From the NCBI RefSeq assembly GCF_005796105.1, contig NZ_VAUO01000003.1:248001-312000 (forward strand): a stretch of 64,000 nucleotides of DNA. Reading direction: 5' to 3'. Of the stretch, positions 35,948-44,867 are shown piece after piece; position 1 is the first letter of the stretch, and every line of letters begins with the position of its first letter. This DNA is from Pseudomonas mosselii. GTDB taxonomy: Bacteria > Pseudomonadota > Gammaproteobacteria > Pseudomonadales > Pseudomonadaceae. The notes under the pieces were generated by a model. It had not been told where the DNA came from, made no database searches, and saw only the letters and a list, made by a program, of their open reading frames with translations. The position numbers and the translations under genes are program-made.

Positions 35948-37174
35948 ATGAACACGCCCACTCACCTACAAGGCCCCAAGCTGCTCGAGCGCTTCCAGGC
36001 CCTCGACCAGTTCCTCTGCCAGCACCAGCACCTATGGCGCCCGCGCCCGTTCACGGCGCTGCGCCTGGAATGGGAAGCCGAGCACCCGGCGCTGTCTGCC
36101 TGGCTACGCCACCGCACCTTGGAACAAGCCGAAAGCACCCAGCAGCCTCTCGACGCCCCCGCGCCATTCCCCTCGCTGGCCGCACAGGCCCAGCAGCTGT
36201 CAGCCATCGGTGAACTGCCCGACGCCGGCCTGCACCCAGCCGGCCACCGCCTCGACGTCAACGTGCCAGGGCGCAAGTGGCAACAGATCGAAGCCTTCAG
36301 CCGCCGCCTGGCCTTCGCCAACCCCGCCCGGCACTGGCTGGACTGGTGCGCGGGCAAAGGCCACCTAGGCCGTCGCCTGCTGCAACCCGGCCAACGCTTG
36401 ACCTGCCTTGAGTACGACCGCGCGCTGGTCGAATCTGGCCAAGCGCTGAGCGATCACCACCAGTTGCCCGCCATCCATCTGCACCAGGATGTGATGGCCA
36501 CCAGTTGCAGCCAGCACCTCGATGGCGACAAGAGCGCGGTAGCCCTGCACGCCTGCGGCGATTTGCACGTCCGCCTGCTGCAACTGGCCAGCCAGCAGGG
36601 CTGCCGCCAACTGGCCGTGGCCCCGTGCTGCTACAACCGCATCCAGGGGGATAGCTACCTGCCGTTGTCCAGCGCCGCGCAAGCCTCGGCGCTGCGCTTG
36701 TCGCGCGATGACCTGGGCTTGCCCCTGAGTGAAGCCGTCACCTCCAGCGCCCGCGAGCGCCGCCAGCGTGACACATCCATGGCCCGACGCCTGGGCTTCG
36801 ACCTGCTGCAACGCCAGCAACGCGGCAGCGACACCTACCTGCCAACGCCTTCGCTGCCCAGTGACTGGCTCGGCAAACCGTTCGCGCAGTACTGCCGCGA
36901 CCTGGCCGAACTAAAAGGCTTTACCGTGCAGGGTGAACCCGCTTGGCAGGCACTCGAAGCAGGCGGCTGGCAACGCTTAGCCGAAGTGCGCAACCTAGAG
37001 TGGGTGCGCAATCTGTTCCGCCGCCCCTTGGAGCTGTGGCTGGTACTCGACCGTGCGTTGTTCCTCACGCAACAGGGTTACACGGTGCAGGTAGGCACGT
37101 TCTGCGACTACCCCCTCACCCCCCGCAACCTGCTGCTGCTCGCCGAACGCGGCGAAACGCCGCAGCACGGTTGA
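35948..37174 (+). CDS. SAM-dependent methyltransferase (Methyltransf_32-like)
   Basis: A 408-residue protein. A SAM-binding Rossmann motif 'DWCAGKGHLGRRLL' is near residue 130, followed by 'LHACGDLHVRLL' and 'VAPCCYNRIQGDSYLP', a pattern shared with the METTL25-like Methyltransf_32 family. The C-terminal part (about 290-408) has no recognised motif. The ATG at 35948 gives the best family start, though the ribosome-binding site is weak. The substrate is unknown. It is a single-gene unit. Confidence 0.75.
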   Translation: MNTPTHLQGPKLLERFQALDQFLCQHQHLWRPRPFTALRLEWEAEHPALSAWLRHRTLEQAESTQQPLDAPAPFPSLAAQAQQLSAIGELPDAGLHPAGHRLDVNVPGRKWQQIEAFSRRLAFANPARHWLDWCAGKGHLGRRLLQPGQRLTCLEYDRALVESGQALSDHHQLPAIHLHQDVMATSCSQHLDGDKSAVALHACGDLHVRLLQLASQQGCRQLAVAPCCYNRIQGDSYLPLSSAAQASALRLSRDDLGLPLSEAVTSSARERRQRDTSMARRLGFDLLQRQQRGSDTYLPTPSLPSDWLGKPFAQYCRDLAELKGFTVQGEPAWQALEAGGWQRLAEVRNLEWVRNLFRRPLELWLVLDRALFLTQQGYTVQVGTFCDYPLTPRNLLLLAERGETPQHG

Positions 37175-37828
37175 TAGCCTGTGGATAAGTCTGTGAACAA
37201 GCTTGTGATGAAAATCACTGTTTGATGGATCCAATCGCTATTCAAGACCCTCGGCTTATTCCAAACAGTCGCTGAAAACCAGCAAAAACAGGCCTTTGCG
37301 CAAAGACCGGTGGTAACCGGTGTCGGCATGCCTTTGGCGCAAGCAATCAATGCCGCTTGTGCATAAGCGTTTACGCCCAGGCGCCGGCCAAGGTGTTCAA
37401 CACGATGCCAAGGCCCTACAGCCGAGCGCACACGGCATCGGCACTAGACAGGCACGGTTACGGCTGTGAAGGGAGGGAGAGGCTAGAGATCGCCGGTCCA
37501 ATGACGTTCACGCCAATCCGACGACGCCATTAATTTGCCACCCCTGTACGCCAATGCCTGGCGCGCCAGTGTATGATGCGCACCGGCTCAGTATTTCCGA
37601 GCGTATAGCTGACGCCTGCCTACACCCTGATCTGCCTGTGCAACCGGATGAGTGCCCGATCTGCTGCGCAGCTGGGGCGTCACAAAAGGGAAGCAGTTCA
37701 CAGCCCCCAGCGCGCGTACTACCCGCGCCCGGTTGTGACAGTTAAAATACTGGCCTTGCCCTGCGCCCTGCGGCGGCACCCTCCAGTGCCTATAGAACCC
37801 AGACCGACCTGGAACGGACTCGAACATC
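37175..37828. other. 654-bp intergenic region
   Basis: No convincing gene. It has one perfect DnaA-box match TGTGGATAA at 37180-37188, right after the methyltransferase stop, and an AT-rich TTAAAATAC near 37741 that may be the promoter of the lipoprotein gene. The region 37300-37700 shows nothing recognisable. Confidence 0.5.
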
Positions 37829-38077
37829 GTGAAACACGCCAAGCCTTTCGCCCTGCTCACCGTCGCCCTGGCGATGACCGGTTGCGCCAGCCCCACGCCC
37901 ACCGCCAAGCCCACGTCGCTGGACTGGAACATGCCGGGTATGCAGTTGGGTGGCGACCGTGGCCTGCCCCTGCACACCGAAGCCCCGTGCCGTAAGCGCG
38001 GCTGCGACAACGACAAGCTGTTTTTCAACCCCGGCAAATCCGAACCGAGCGTGACCACGCTCCACCGTGGCTGGTAA
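37829..38077 (+). CDS. Small putative lipoprotein
   Basis: An 82-residue protein with GTG start. It has a short basic n-region (MKHAKP), a hydrophobic core and lipobox 'MTGC' with Cys at residue 18, then a mature part with four more Cys-containing motifs ('EAPCRKRGCDND'). No family is recognised. The ribosome-binding site is weak. It lies just before the tRNA-Thr promoter. Confidence 0.6.
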   Translation: MKHAKPFALLTVALAMTGCASPTPTAKPTSLDWNMPGMQLGGDRGLPLHTEAPCRKRGCDNDKLFFNPGKSEPSVTTLHRGW

Positions 38078-38136
38078 GAAAATTCTCCTTTTGCCTCGGT
38101 GACTTAGAGGATTGCGTAATGATTGCGAGGAAGTGG

Positions 38137-38164
38137 TTTACAGCCGCGAATCCATCGCTATAAT
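38137..38164 (+). promoter_or_regulatory. tRNA-Thr promoter
   Basis: TTTACA (38137-38142), a 16-bp spacer and a perfect TATAAT (38159-38164) lie 12 bp before the tRNA 5' end. Confidence 0.8.
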
Positions 38165-38175
38165 GACGCCCCTGT

Positions 38176-38251
<76 letters not shown>

Positions 38252-38296
38252 TATCCAGCTCCATCGCGTTCCACCGAATGCCTTGGAAGCCCCTAA

Positions 38297-38318
38297 AACC
38301 CGCCCTTTGGCGGGTTTT
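38297..38318 (+). terminator. Terminator after tRNA-Thr
   Basis: ACCCGCC and GGCGGGT flank CTTT and run into TTTTTT; a clear intrinsic terminator between the tRNA and the integrase. Confidence 0.85.
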
Positions 38319-38415
38319 TTCGTTCCAGGACCCTCCGTCGGGATCCAACAAAATACCCCATCCCCGGGGGTATTTTTAGGGTACAGCGTCTTGCCTGCAT
38401 GGAGAACGTACCCTT

Positions 38416-39744
38416 ATGCCACGCCTAGCCGTTCCTCTCAGCGACCTCAAATGCCGTACGGCGAAACCTCGCGAACGTGCCTACAAGCTATTCGATGGTG
38501 GCGGCATGTACCTCTTCGTGAAACCCAATGGCGTAAAAACGTGGCGATTGCGCTACTTCAAGCCCAGCGGCAAGGAAGGCACGCTGATCATCGGCAACTA
38601 CCCCATCATCTCGCTGGCCGTCGCGAGGACCAAGCGCGATGAAGCCAAGGCCCTGTTGATCGACAACCTCGACCCGATGGAAGAGAAGAAGAAAGCAAAG
38701 CTAGCTGCTCAACGAGCTTCCCTGCTTTTTGAAACCGTCGCCCTGGAGTGGCACGCCGAAATGTCGCGGCGCTGGACGGAGGGACACGCCAAGACCGTCA
38801 TGAGCCGGTTGCGCACCCACGTCTTCCCCCTGATCGGCCAACGCCCCATCGCTGAGCTTGATACCCATGATCTGCTTGAGGTCACTCTGCGTATCAAAGA
38901 GCGCGGCACCATGGACGTTGCCCTGCGCGTGCAAAATTATCTCTCCACCATCATGCGGGGCGCAAAGCGGGCGCGGCAGATCAGCCAGAATCCGGCGCTC
39001 GATCTGGCAGGGTCAATTCATGCCCCGCGCACCGTGCACCGCCCTGCCCTCTCACTCAACCGCCTCCCCGAACTACTCAACCGTATCGACAACTACAACG
39101 GCCGTGAGCTAACCAAGCTGGCTGTACTGCTGACGCTGCACGTGTTCGTGCGCTCCAGCGAACTGCGCTTTGCGCGCTGGGATGAGTTCGACCTGCAAAG
39201 GGCGATGTGGGAGATCCCAGACACCCGTAAGCCAATCGACGGCGTGCGCAATTCCACTCGTGGTACCAAGATGAGCGGAGACATACAGATGGTGCCGCTC
39301 TCTCCGCAAGTCATCGCGATCCTTGAACGGCTGCGCGGCTTGAGTCGCTTCTCCGAACTGGTGCTGCCCGGTGACCACAAGTACTGGAAGCCAATGTCAG
39401 AGAACACGGTTAACCAGGTGCTGCGCAACGTTGGCTACGACACATCCAAGGAGGTATGCGGGCATGGATTCAGGACCATGGCCTGTAGCGCCTTGCTGGA
39501 GTCAGGGCTGTGGACAGACGCGGCTATTGAGCGGCAGATGAGCCACAAGGAACGCAATCGCGTGCGCGCCGCCTATATCCACAAAGCCGAATTTTTAGAG
39601 CAGCGCAGGCTGATCATGGCGTGGTGGAGTAACTACATCGATGCCAACCGATCGGGGCATGTCACTCCGCATGAGTTCGCCCATCCAGCTGGCGATAACA
39701 TCACCTCCTTGCCAAGTGGGCGTGGCGCATTCAGTCGTAGGTGA
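38416..39744 (+). CDS. P4-type tyrosine integrase
   Basis: A 442-residue site-specific recombinase. The N-terminal DUF4102 arm-binding domain ('LSDLKCRTAKPRERAYKLFD') is followed by a SAM-like core-binding domain and the catalytic domain, with Arg in 'FVRSSELRFARWDEF', HxxR in 'GHGFRTMA', His in 'MSHKERN' and the likely Tyr in 'AAYIHKAEF'. All catalytic residues are present, so it may be active. It sits beside tRNA-Thr and marks the left end of an island reaching about 44.9-45.0 kb. Confidence 0.93.
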   Translation: MPRLAVPLSDLKCRTAKPRERAYKLFDGGGMYLFVKPNGVKTWRLRYFKPSGKEGTLIIGNYPIISLAVARTKRDEAKALLIDNLDPMEEKKKAKLAAQRASLLFETVALEWHAEMSRRWTEGHAKTVMSRLRTHVFPLIGQRPIAELDTHDLLEVTLRIKERGTMDVALRVQNYLSTIMRGAKRARQISQNPALDLAGSIHAPRTVHRPALSLNRLPELLNRIDNYNGRELTKLAVLLTLHVFVRSSELRFARWDEFDLQRAMWEIPDTRKPIDGVRNSTRGTKMSGDIQMVPLSPQVIAILERLRGLSRFSELVLPGDHKYWKPMSENTVNQVLRNVGYDTSKEVCGHGFRTMACSALLESGLWTDAAIERQMSHKERNRVRAAYIHKAEFLEQRRLIMAWWSNYIDANRSGHVTPHEFAHPAGDNITSLPSGRGAFSRR

Positions 39745-40643
39745 AACCTCCAGATCACCGTTGGCCGCTCTTTAATTCGGGTCCATCCAAACAGGGCTGC
39801 AAAGCCGCCCTGTTTGGATGGACCTCGCTTTGCAAAGCTAACAGCCGACACGAATCCTTTGGATACCACTGATTTCCACCGGTGGATAATTCCATGCACA
39901 AGCCCAGAAGCCACGAAACTCAGGGCGTTGACCAAAATTATCCACAGGCGTAGAACTGAGGTTGCAAACGCTGTCGTGGACAGCACCCAGGTGACCCGAG
40001 CCTTCAAGGTCACGCCGCTCCTGCGGTGGTTCTCCCCCAAATGGCGATTCGCATTCGGCAGCTCGCCCGGTCACCTCCCCGGTGATGGATGCCTATTTCA
40101 GATCATGGCCCTAGTGCGCCAGACAACACTTCCTACTTCGCTGCCCAGCAGCAACCTATCCGCTTGGCCGAATCTTGCGCCAACCTGCGCCCGTCTCTTT
40201 CTCCTGGAAAGAGACGGGCGCTTCTAGCACTGCTGCAGCCCTCATCGCACTTGGCTTTGCGGCTACTCCACTCGTGACAATCGGCGTGACAAACGCCGAT
40301 GTCATCAGCAACAGCGCTGTAGATGATGGTGCCGCAGACCACGGAATGGACTGCACCTGACTGACAGTCAGGCATGCCCCGGTCATCGCATTGCTGCGTT
40401 CACCCGACTCAGGATCTCGCGGCACTGGTCTCGTCAGCCAATGCAGCCTCCACCCGCCCACCGGTAACGGTGCTCAGGAGGCCAGATCATGAGATGCCCT
40501 TGCTCCCGGACGTAAGGAGCCGCCAGTCCCGCGTTAGAGGACATCCCCACAGGTCGCAGGGGCCTTGATCCCTGATAACACTCAACATTCTTGGCGGGAT
40601 GACGTGGGGCGAGGATCGGAGAACGGCAGATGAGATGACCGAC
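39745..40643. other. Island stretch without intact genes
   Basis: About 900 bp of mixed composition after the integrase. A hairpin at about 39785-39830 (CATCCAAACAGGGC / GCCCTGTTTGGATG) could terminate the integrase transcript. Two inverted DnaA-box-like GTGGATAATT sequences are at 39882-39891 and 39936-39945. GAGACGGGCGC and GCGCCCGTCTC form a hairpin near 40187-40216. Short open frames here look degraded. Confidence 0.5.
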
Positions 40644-40766
40644 ATGGCACTGGTGGGTAGGCGCGATGGTCGTAATTTCGGCTACGGCAGGCAATTGAGC
40701 TATGCAGGGCCGCAGGCACTGAAAGACATGTTCGGCGGTGGCCATTATCCAGGCAGCTGTAGCTGA
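40644..40766 (+). pseudogene. Truncated N-terminus of an ICE-type integrase-domain protein
   Basis: A 40-codon frame beginning 'MALVGRRDGRNFGYGRQLSY' and continuing 'AGPQALKDMFGGGHY', then losing the expected sequence and stopping. I recognise this N-terminus from phage-integrase-N-type proteins of Pseudomonas integrative elements, normally over 250 residues. It is therefore a remnant of an older element, not a working gene. Confidence 0.55.
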
Positions 40767-40929
40767 GCGGTGGCAGCGGGAATCACCTTGGAGTTGGAAG
40801 CATAAGCATCTTGATTGGTTTTTAAAACATCGTTTAGAACATCTTAGTGATGATACGCGATATTATTACCTGCTTACCGTCAGATTGATCGTTCGACGCT
40901 TGGGGTTGCCATGGATGTTCGGCCTCTGA
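40738..40929 (+). CDS. Small ORF, possible gene fragment
   Basis: A 63-residue frame with GTG start and no ribosome-binding site, overlapping the end of the integrase remnant. Its sequence 'SPWSWKHKHLDWFLKHRLEH' and 'TRYYYLLTVRLIVRRLG' reads like genuine protein (helical, Trp/His-rich), not a shadow. GC drops sharply in its second half. It is probably the 3' end of a truncated accessory gene. Function unknown. Confidence 0.4.
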   Translation: MAIIQAAVAERWQRESPWSWKHKHLDWFLKHRLEHLSDDTRYYYLLTVRLIVRRLGLPWMFGL

Positions 40930-41224
40930 GTAGAGAGGCCGCTCCTACCGAAACCAATTGCAATCAACTAGTAGTTGACCATGTTGGAGTTAAGAGCGTG
41001 CCGTGGATATTTTTTAGGCTGTGGCAGCGCCCGCAGCACCTTACTATCTAAGCGCTGGAGTTATAATTTTATAACCAAACCAAAGCTATATGAGCTTAGC
41101 CATGAATATTAGCTTTGCTAAGCCATGCGCAGATCAATCTTGACGATCAACGCATGACTTTAATGGAAAAGGGAATTAGTCACTCCATACTTCAATAGAT
41201 ATGAAAGTACAAGAGCCCTAAAAC
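40930..41224. other. Low-GC spacer in the island
   Basis: A 295-bp AT-rich stretch downstream of the TOPRIM gene. It has no gene; no strong terminator was identified. Confidence 0.5.
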
Positions 41225-42169
41225 TCAAGCATTAACGAATGCCATACCCTTGCTTCGACTGAGAAAATCGGTAAGGCAGTCGGGAGGTCGCACGTACTGT
41301 GCCAGTGAAGAAAGCACATGATCAGCCATTGATGGATTCTCCAGCTTTAGCTTATAGCCGAATTGGGTGAACACATCTTTTGACAGCGCCCCATCCTCCT
41401 TTAATAGCTTAACAAACTCCCTCAAAAACAGAATCTCTTGCTTACCTCTAAATAGCATTTTAGGGCTACTTAAAGTTTCTCTGAGTTGAGGACTTTTGGC
41501 CAGAAAATCTTTAAATCTTTCCTTTTCCGCAAGCCTTGAGGAAATATATTCACTTTTACGAGACAGCTTAACCACAAGGTTACCACTTGCAAATTTTACG
41601 TCAACCTTAAAAACCTTATCAAGACTTATCTTCCTTGCACACATCTCTTTTCGGACGTAAAGGAAAACTGTATTCGCGGTAACTATTCTTTTGTTCTGAT
41701 GGAACGCCTTTTGCAACCTCTCATACTCTTGAGTGATATAGTTAATTATATCAATTCGTCGAGAAACCTTGTAATTGCTTAGGCCGCACTCCCCAATAAC
41801 TAGGTTTCTTATAGTAGCCGAGTCGCAATAGAGATTTTCAATAGAATACGTAGGCGTAGTGTAAACATCTGCCTCTAAAATTTTCGCATCAAAATCTCTA
41901 TCAATTAAGAAAAAAACCTTGTCTCCTTTGTAAGAAGGATGCGTTCTAATTAATGACCTCAACTCAAGAACCTTTGACTTCCCTCCTACAGAAACTGCAT
42001 CCCAAAGATCACCAAATATGGTTGAGATTTTTGAAGTATAGAACTTAGGATCATCTTTTCCTTCGATGATGAAAATTGCTTTATTATTGGAGCGAATGCG
42101 AGAGTACTCTAAGAAGAAAACTTCTGCATCTCCCAAGCTTTCCAGTAAATCCTCTACACGAGACCCCAT
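41225..42169 (-). CDS. TOPRIM/DUF4435 nuclease-like protein, PARIS AriB candidate
   Basis: A 314-residue low-GC gene product. TOPRIM features are seen: Glu36 in 'FIIEGKDDPKFY', the acidic DxD-like cluster D89/D91/D93 in 'FLIDRDFD', and Glu110 in 'YSIENLYCD', matching the DUF4435 pattern. DUF4435 proteins are the AriB effector of PARIS anti-phage systems, which cut host tRNA when released by AriA. It starts one base inside the ATPase stop (TGATG), so the two are translationally coupled. Base composition is far below that of the flanking genome. The alternative is another OLD-like ATPase/TOPRIM defence pair. Confidence 0.72.
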   Translation of the reverse strand: MGSRVEDLLESLGDAEVFFLEYSRIRSNNKAIFIIEGKDDPKFYTSKISTIFGDLWDAVSVGGKSKVLELRSLIRTHPSYKGDKVFFLIDRDFDAKILEADVYTTPTYSIENLYCDSATIRNLVIGECGLSNYKVSRRIDIINYITQEYERLQKAFHQNKRIVTANTVFLYVRKEMCARKISLDKVFKVDVKFASGNLVVKLSRKSEYISSRLAEKERFKDFLAKSPQLRETLSSPKMLFRGKQEILFLREFVKLLKEDGALSKDVFTQFGYKLKLENPSMADHVLSSLAQYVRPPDCLTDFLSRSKGMAFVNA

Positions 42170-43515
42170 CAAATCAGCTCCTTGCTGAAGTAAGATTGAA
42201 GGTCTGATGTATATTCTGTTAGCCCTGAGAATATGAATGGGCTATGGGTCATGGCAAGCAGCATAGAGCAGCTTTCACAACCTATTACATCCTTGATAAG
42301 CAATTTCTGCCACTCCACTGACAGTGACAGTTCTGGCTCATCAAACAAAATAAAATACTGATTCCCACGTTCTAATACGAGCTTTGAAAAAAGGGAAACA
42401 ATTTGCTTTTCGCCAGACGAAAGCTCACCAAACTTGATCGGAAACTCACTATCTGGACTTGTGATAACCACACTAATTGAGGTGGGGTCATAAGTCATGG
42501 TTTTATTCTTGAAATATTTAGTGCAAATTTCAGAAAACCTAGTTAATGCTTTGTCCTTCTCCCGCTGCTCAAAGAAAGCGCTGTACATCTTGGAGAGGAA
42601 ATACACGAGAGTGTCGTTCTTCTTTTTTGCTACTTCGCTTTTGTTTTTTACCAATGAAATTATTTTTGACTTATCAGACGGAGACAAAGATCGCCCAAAT
42701 CGATTCAATACTAGTTCAATGTAGTCTGCATTACTAGTAATTATAGATCTATCTTGATCATTAACGGTCAAACCATTGACAAGACGGGTCAAGATTTCAC
42801 TATTGATTCGAGACATTGAATCGTTAGATGATGTCAAAATCTCTTTCTTTATAGACTCTAACTTTTCTTCAACGTCTGTCAAGCCAAATTGGATATAGTC
42901 CTGCTCCTGCTTGTCTTTATCAATATTCAGAGATGATAGTAGATCTTCGACCCTTCGATATGTTGGCAAGTAAAGAGTTTTAAGCTTGAAGTGCTCCTCA
43001 ATTTTCTGAAAAAACTCCATTTTTTTCAGATCCAGCAGAAGCGACTCTTTCTCGTCAAAGAGGTCTCTAATTGCTATAGAGCTAAAAGGATATCTTGAAT
43101 CTATATGACTTGGCCTGGTTGATGAACCTGGCAAAAATATTTGGCTAATTTTTTTTCGAACGGTTTCAAACTTACTCTCTGCCATCACCACATCTATTAT
43201 CTTTGAAAGCTCGTCACTGGAAACCCTCCCTGAAATATGCTTATAAGCCTTTGACTCCCAATCATACTCCATCTCGGCCTTCATTATTGATATTGGAGCA
43301 GCAGCACTGGAGAATTTAATTTCAATACTGCCAAAGTTTATTTCTCTAAGCTTTGTGATTTTCCCATTTAGAGTAGCATCGATTATTTTTAGAATGGTAG
43401 TTTTCCCTTGACCATTCTCTGACAGCAAGATTTTGTATAGCTCGTCAAACTCAAGTCTCACGTTTTTGTAACCGTGAAGTTTTGTTATTGTGAAATATTC
43501 TATAATGGGAGCCAT
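42169..43515 (-). CDS. AAA15/ABC-type ATPase, PARIS AriA candidate
   Basis: A 448-residue ATPase related to RecF/OLD-type AAA proteins. Walker A 'SENGQGKTT' is at residues 32-40, the ABC signature 'LSSGEKQ' at 365-371, Walker B 'FILFDEPE' at about 388-395 and the H-loop 'MTHSPF' at about 422-427. A helical coiled-coil insert lies between (about 150-330). The ATG at 43515 has AAGGAAG six bases upstream; a longer frame to 43617 is not needed. Paired with a DUF4435 gene inside a P4-integrase island, it fits AriA, the ATP-bound scaffold that holds AriB until a phage anti-restriction protein is sensed. Confidence 0.72.
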   Translation of the reverse strand: MAPIIEYFTITKLHGYKNVRLEFDELYKILLSENGQGKTTILKIIDATLNGKITKLREINFGSIEIKFSSAAAPISIMKAEMEYDWESKAYKHISGRVSSDELSKIIDVVMAESKFETVRKKISQIFLPGSSTRPSHIDSRYPFSSIAIRDLFDEKESLLLDLKKMEFFQKIEEHFKLKTLYLPTYRRVEDLLSSLNIDKDKQEQDYIQFGLTDVEEKLESIKKEILTSSNDSMSRINSEILTRLVNGLTVNDQDRSIITSNADYIELVLNRFGRSLSPSDKSKIISLVKNKSEVAKKKNDTLVYFLSKMYSAFFEQREKDKALTRFSEICTKYFKNKTMTYDPTSISVVITSPDSEFPIKFGELSSGEKQIVSLFSKLVLERGNQYFILFDEPELSLSVEWQKLLIKDVIGCESCSMLLAMTHSPFIFSGLTEYTSDLQSYFSKELI

Positions 43516-43586
43516 GGATACTTCCTTAGTGATGGCGTGTTTATCAACAGTTGAATTAGCTATTTTTGCCGTCTGTATATTTTTAA

Positions 43587-43802
43587 ACGTATCAGGCCTG
43601 CATAGTTTCCGAGTCAACAGGGTTTGCTCAGCTGATCCAGAAGTCGCCGTATGATGGCCTAACGATATTGCTCAAGGAAGAGATCGTCAGTTTTTTTTAC
43701 GCGAGCAACCCTGTGTACACCGCATTTTGCTCAGAAATCGAACAGTGGACGCTTTCCCACATAGAAGATCGCTATGAGTTCGACAGAAAGAGGCTTGGTT
43801 AG
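43587..43802 (+). pseudogene. Possible 3' remnant of an unknown gene
   Basis: An open frame of 71 codons without a credible start, ending 'HIEDRYEFDRKRLG' and containing 'LLKEEIVSFFYASNPVYTAF'. The residue mix looks like real protein, and the low GC matches the island. It may be the tail of a gene cut by a rearrangement. No family is recognised. Confidence 0.25.
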
Positions 43803-44027
43803 GGAGAGGGAATGGGTCATTTCAGCGACATATTCAGAATCCCCACGTCAAGCGCTTACTCCTAATTTCATAGCGTGTGGCCGGGCTCTGCCGTTCTCGA
43901 ATGGTTTCACCGAAGGGGGGCATAGCAGCATCTACCTCTGCGAATCCTACGACCTGCCACTGATCAGACGTAGCACAGGGTGATCTCCCTCCGTAACTTT
44001 TATCTGAGTTGGCAACCAGCAACACCC

Positions 44028-44160
44028 CGATTCGATTCCACCAAAGGCCATAACTAGCTGATTTTTTTATAGATACCCTATGAGGTACGCCAAAAAATCC
44101 ACCAAATTCCAGCCCCGCGAATCCACTACCCTCACAGCAAGAAACCGTTCGTCTGGTGCC
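44028..44160. repeat. Imperfect ~130-bp direct repeat, copy 1
   Basis: It begins CCGATTCGATTCCACC and runs through AGCTGATTT..TATAG, ATGAGGT and TTCCAGCCCC. The second copy lies exactly 840 bp to the right (44868-45000) and is similar over the whole length by eye. The GATTCGATTCC start resembles a tRNA T-arm, so these may be attachment-site remnants. Confidence 0.6.
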
Positions 44161-44231
44161 GCCTCTACCTCAGCTGCGTCCCAAGAAATAACCTCAAGGC
44201 CACCACGACCAGCCCCTGGGCGGCTTGCTCG

Positions 44232-44531
44232 TTATGACGTTTTACCTACCACTCGCTCTGCCGCCTTGCGATAAGCCTGCTCCCGCTCGCGCTCATCCAC
44301 AGCTACCACAAAAACTACAACCTCCTGATCGATCACCTGGTAGACCAATCGGTAGCCGCTACTGCGCAACTTGATCTTGTAGCAGTCCGGCAAGCTATGC
44401 AGCCGGTTCGCTTCGACCCTCGGATTCTGCACAACCGAGACGAGCTTTTTCTTAAGTTGCTGCCGGACCGTATCCCCCAGCTTTTGCCATTCCTTTAGCG
44501 CTCGTGCATCGAACTCAAGGCTATAGATCAT
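44232..44531 (-). CDS. RelE-family mRNA interferase toxin
   Basis: A 99-residue toxin of the RelE/ParE superfamily. 'MIYSLEFDARALKEWQKLGD' and 'RLHSLPDCYKIKLRSSGYRL' are canonical, followed by 'VVFVVAVDEREREQAYRKA'. The basic residues Lys/Arg and the Arg-Ser-Ser-Gly-Tyr-Arg core used in ribosome-dependent mRNA cleavage are present. It overlaps the antitoxin gene by 11 bp, and both share the operator at 44770-44801. Confidence 0.9.
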   Translation of the reverse strand: MIYSLEFDARALKEWQKLGDTVRQQLKKKLVSVVQNPRVEANRLHSLPDCYKIKLRSSGYRLVYQVIDQEVVVFVVAVDEREREQAYRKAAERVVGKTS

Positions 44532-44760
44532 CCAGCGAAACCTTCACTCGCTGAGGGTCGGCAAGGCGCTCGCGAACAGTCGCTAGCAGCGCCTCATCTT
44601 CATCGGTCATGAGGACAGGTTTGAAAGGCAGCTGCCCGCGCTCGGCGACATACTGCAATGCTTGGCGCATAAGCTCGGAAGGCGTTACACCCAACCGCTC
44701 AAGCTCACGATAGGCTCGGATTTTCAGATCGTCGTCGATACGAACATTGATGGATGCCAT
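44521..44760 (-). CDS. RelB/DinJ-family antitoxin
   Basis: A 79-residue antitoxin with an N-terminal ribbon-helix-helix DNA-binding domain ('SINVRIDDDLKIRAYRELER', 'GVTPSELMRQALQYV') and a C-terminal toxin-binding tail. It should repress its own promoter by binding the palindrome ten bases upstream. The toxin start lies inside its 3' end. Confidence 0.9.
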   Translation of the reverse strand: MASINVRIDDDLKIRAYRELERLGVTPSELMRQALQYVAERGQLPFKPVLMTDEDEALLATVRERLADPQRVKVSLDDL

Positions 44761-44769
44761 GATGGCTTG

Positions 44770-44801
44770 CTCACTGTAATGACAATTGTCTTTACAGTGA
44801 G
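44770..44801 (-). promoter_or_regulatory. Toxin-antitoxin operator palindrome
   Basis: CTCACTGTAATGACAATTGT (first 20 bases) and its continuation form a 32-bp inverted repeat centred on AATT with one mismatched pair. It ends ten bases before the antitoxin ATG, which is the expected place for RelB/RelBE autorepression. Confidence 0.75.
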
Positions 44802-44867
44802 CTGATTCTGAGCACTAGGCAAGTGGCTCAGGGGCACAAACCGACGAGGGACAAAACCTCTGCATGC

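Larger units (their letters stand above)
43516..44231. other. Island region between the ATPase and RelE genes
   Basis: A 716-bp stretch with one gene remnant (43587-43802) and the left copy of the ~130-bp direct repeat (about 44028-44160). Other short frames, such as 43774-43983, lack ribosome-binding sites and look non-coding. Confidence 0.5.

Noticed and set aside
37180..37188. Perfect DnaA box TGTGGATAA after the methyltransferase gene
   Set aside because: A single nine-base match without neighbouring boxes, AT-rich unwinding region or replication genes is expected by chance.
43774..43983. 69-codon plus-strand frame in the island
   Set aside because: No ribosome-binding site and no protein-like features; it overlaps the remnant at 43587-43802.
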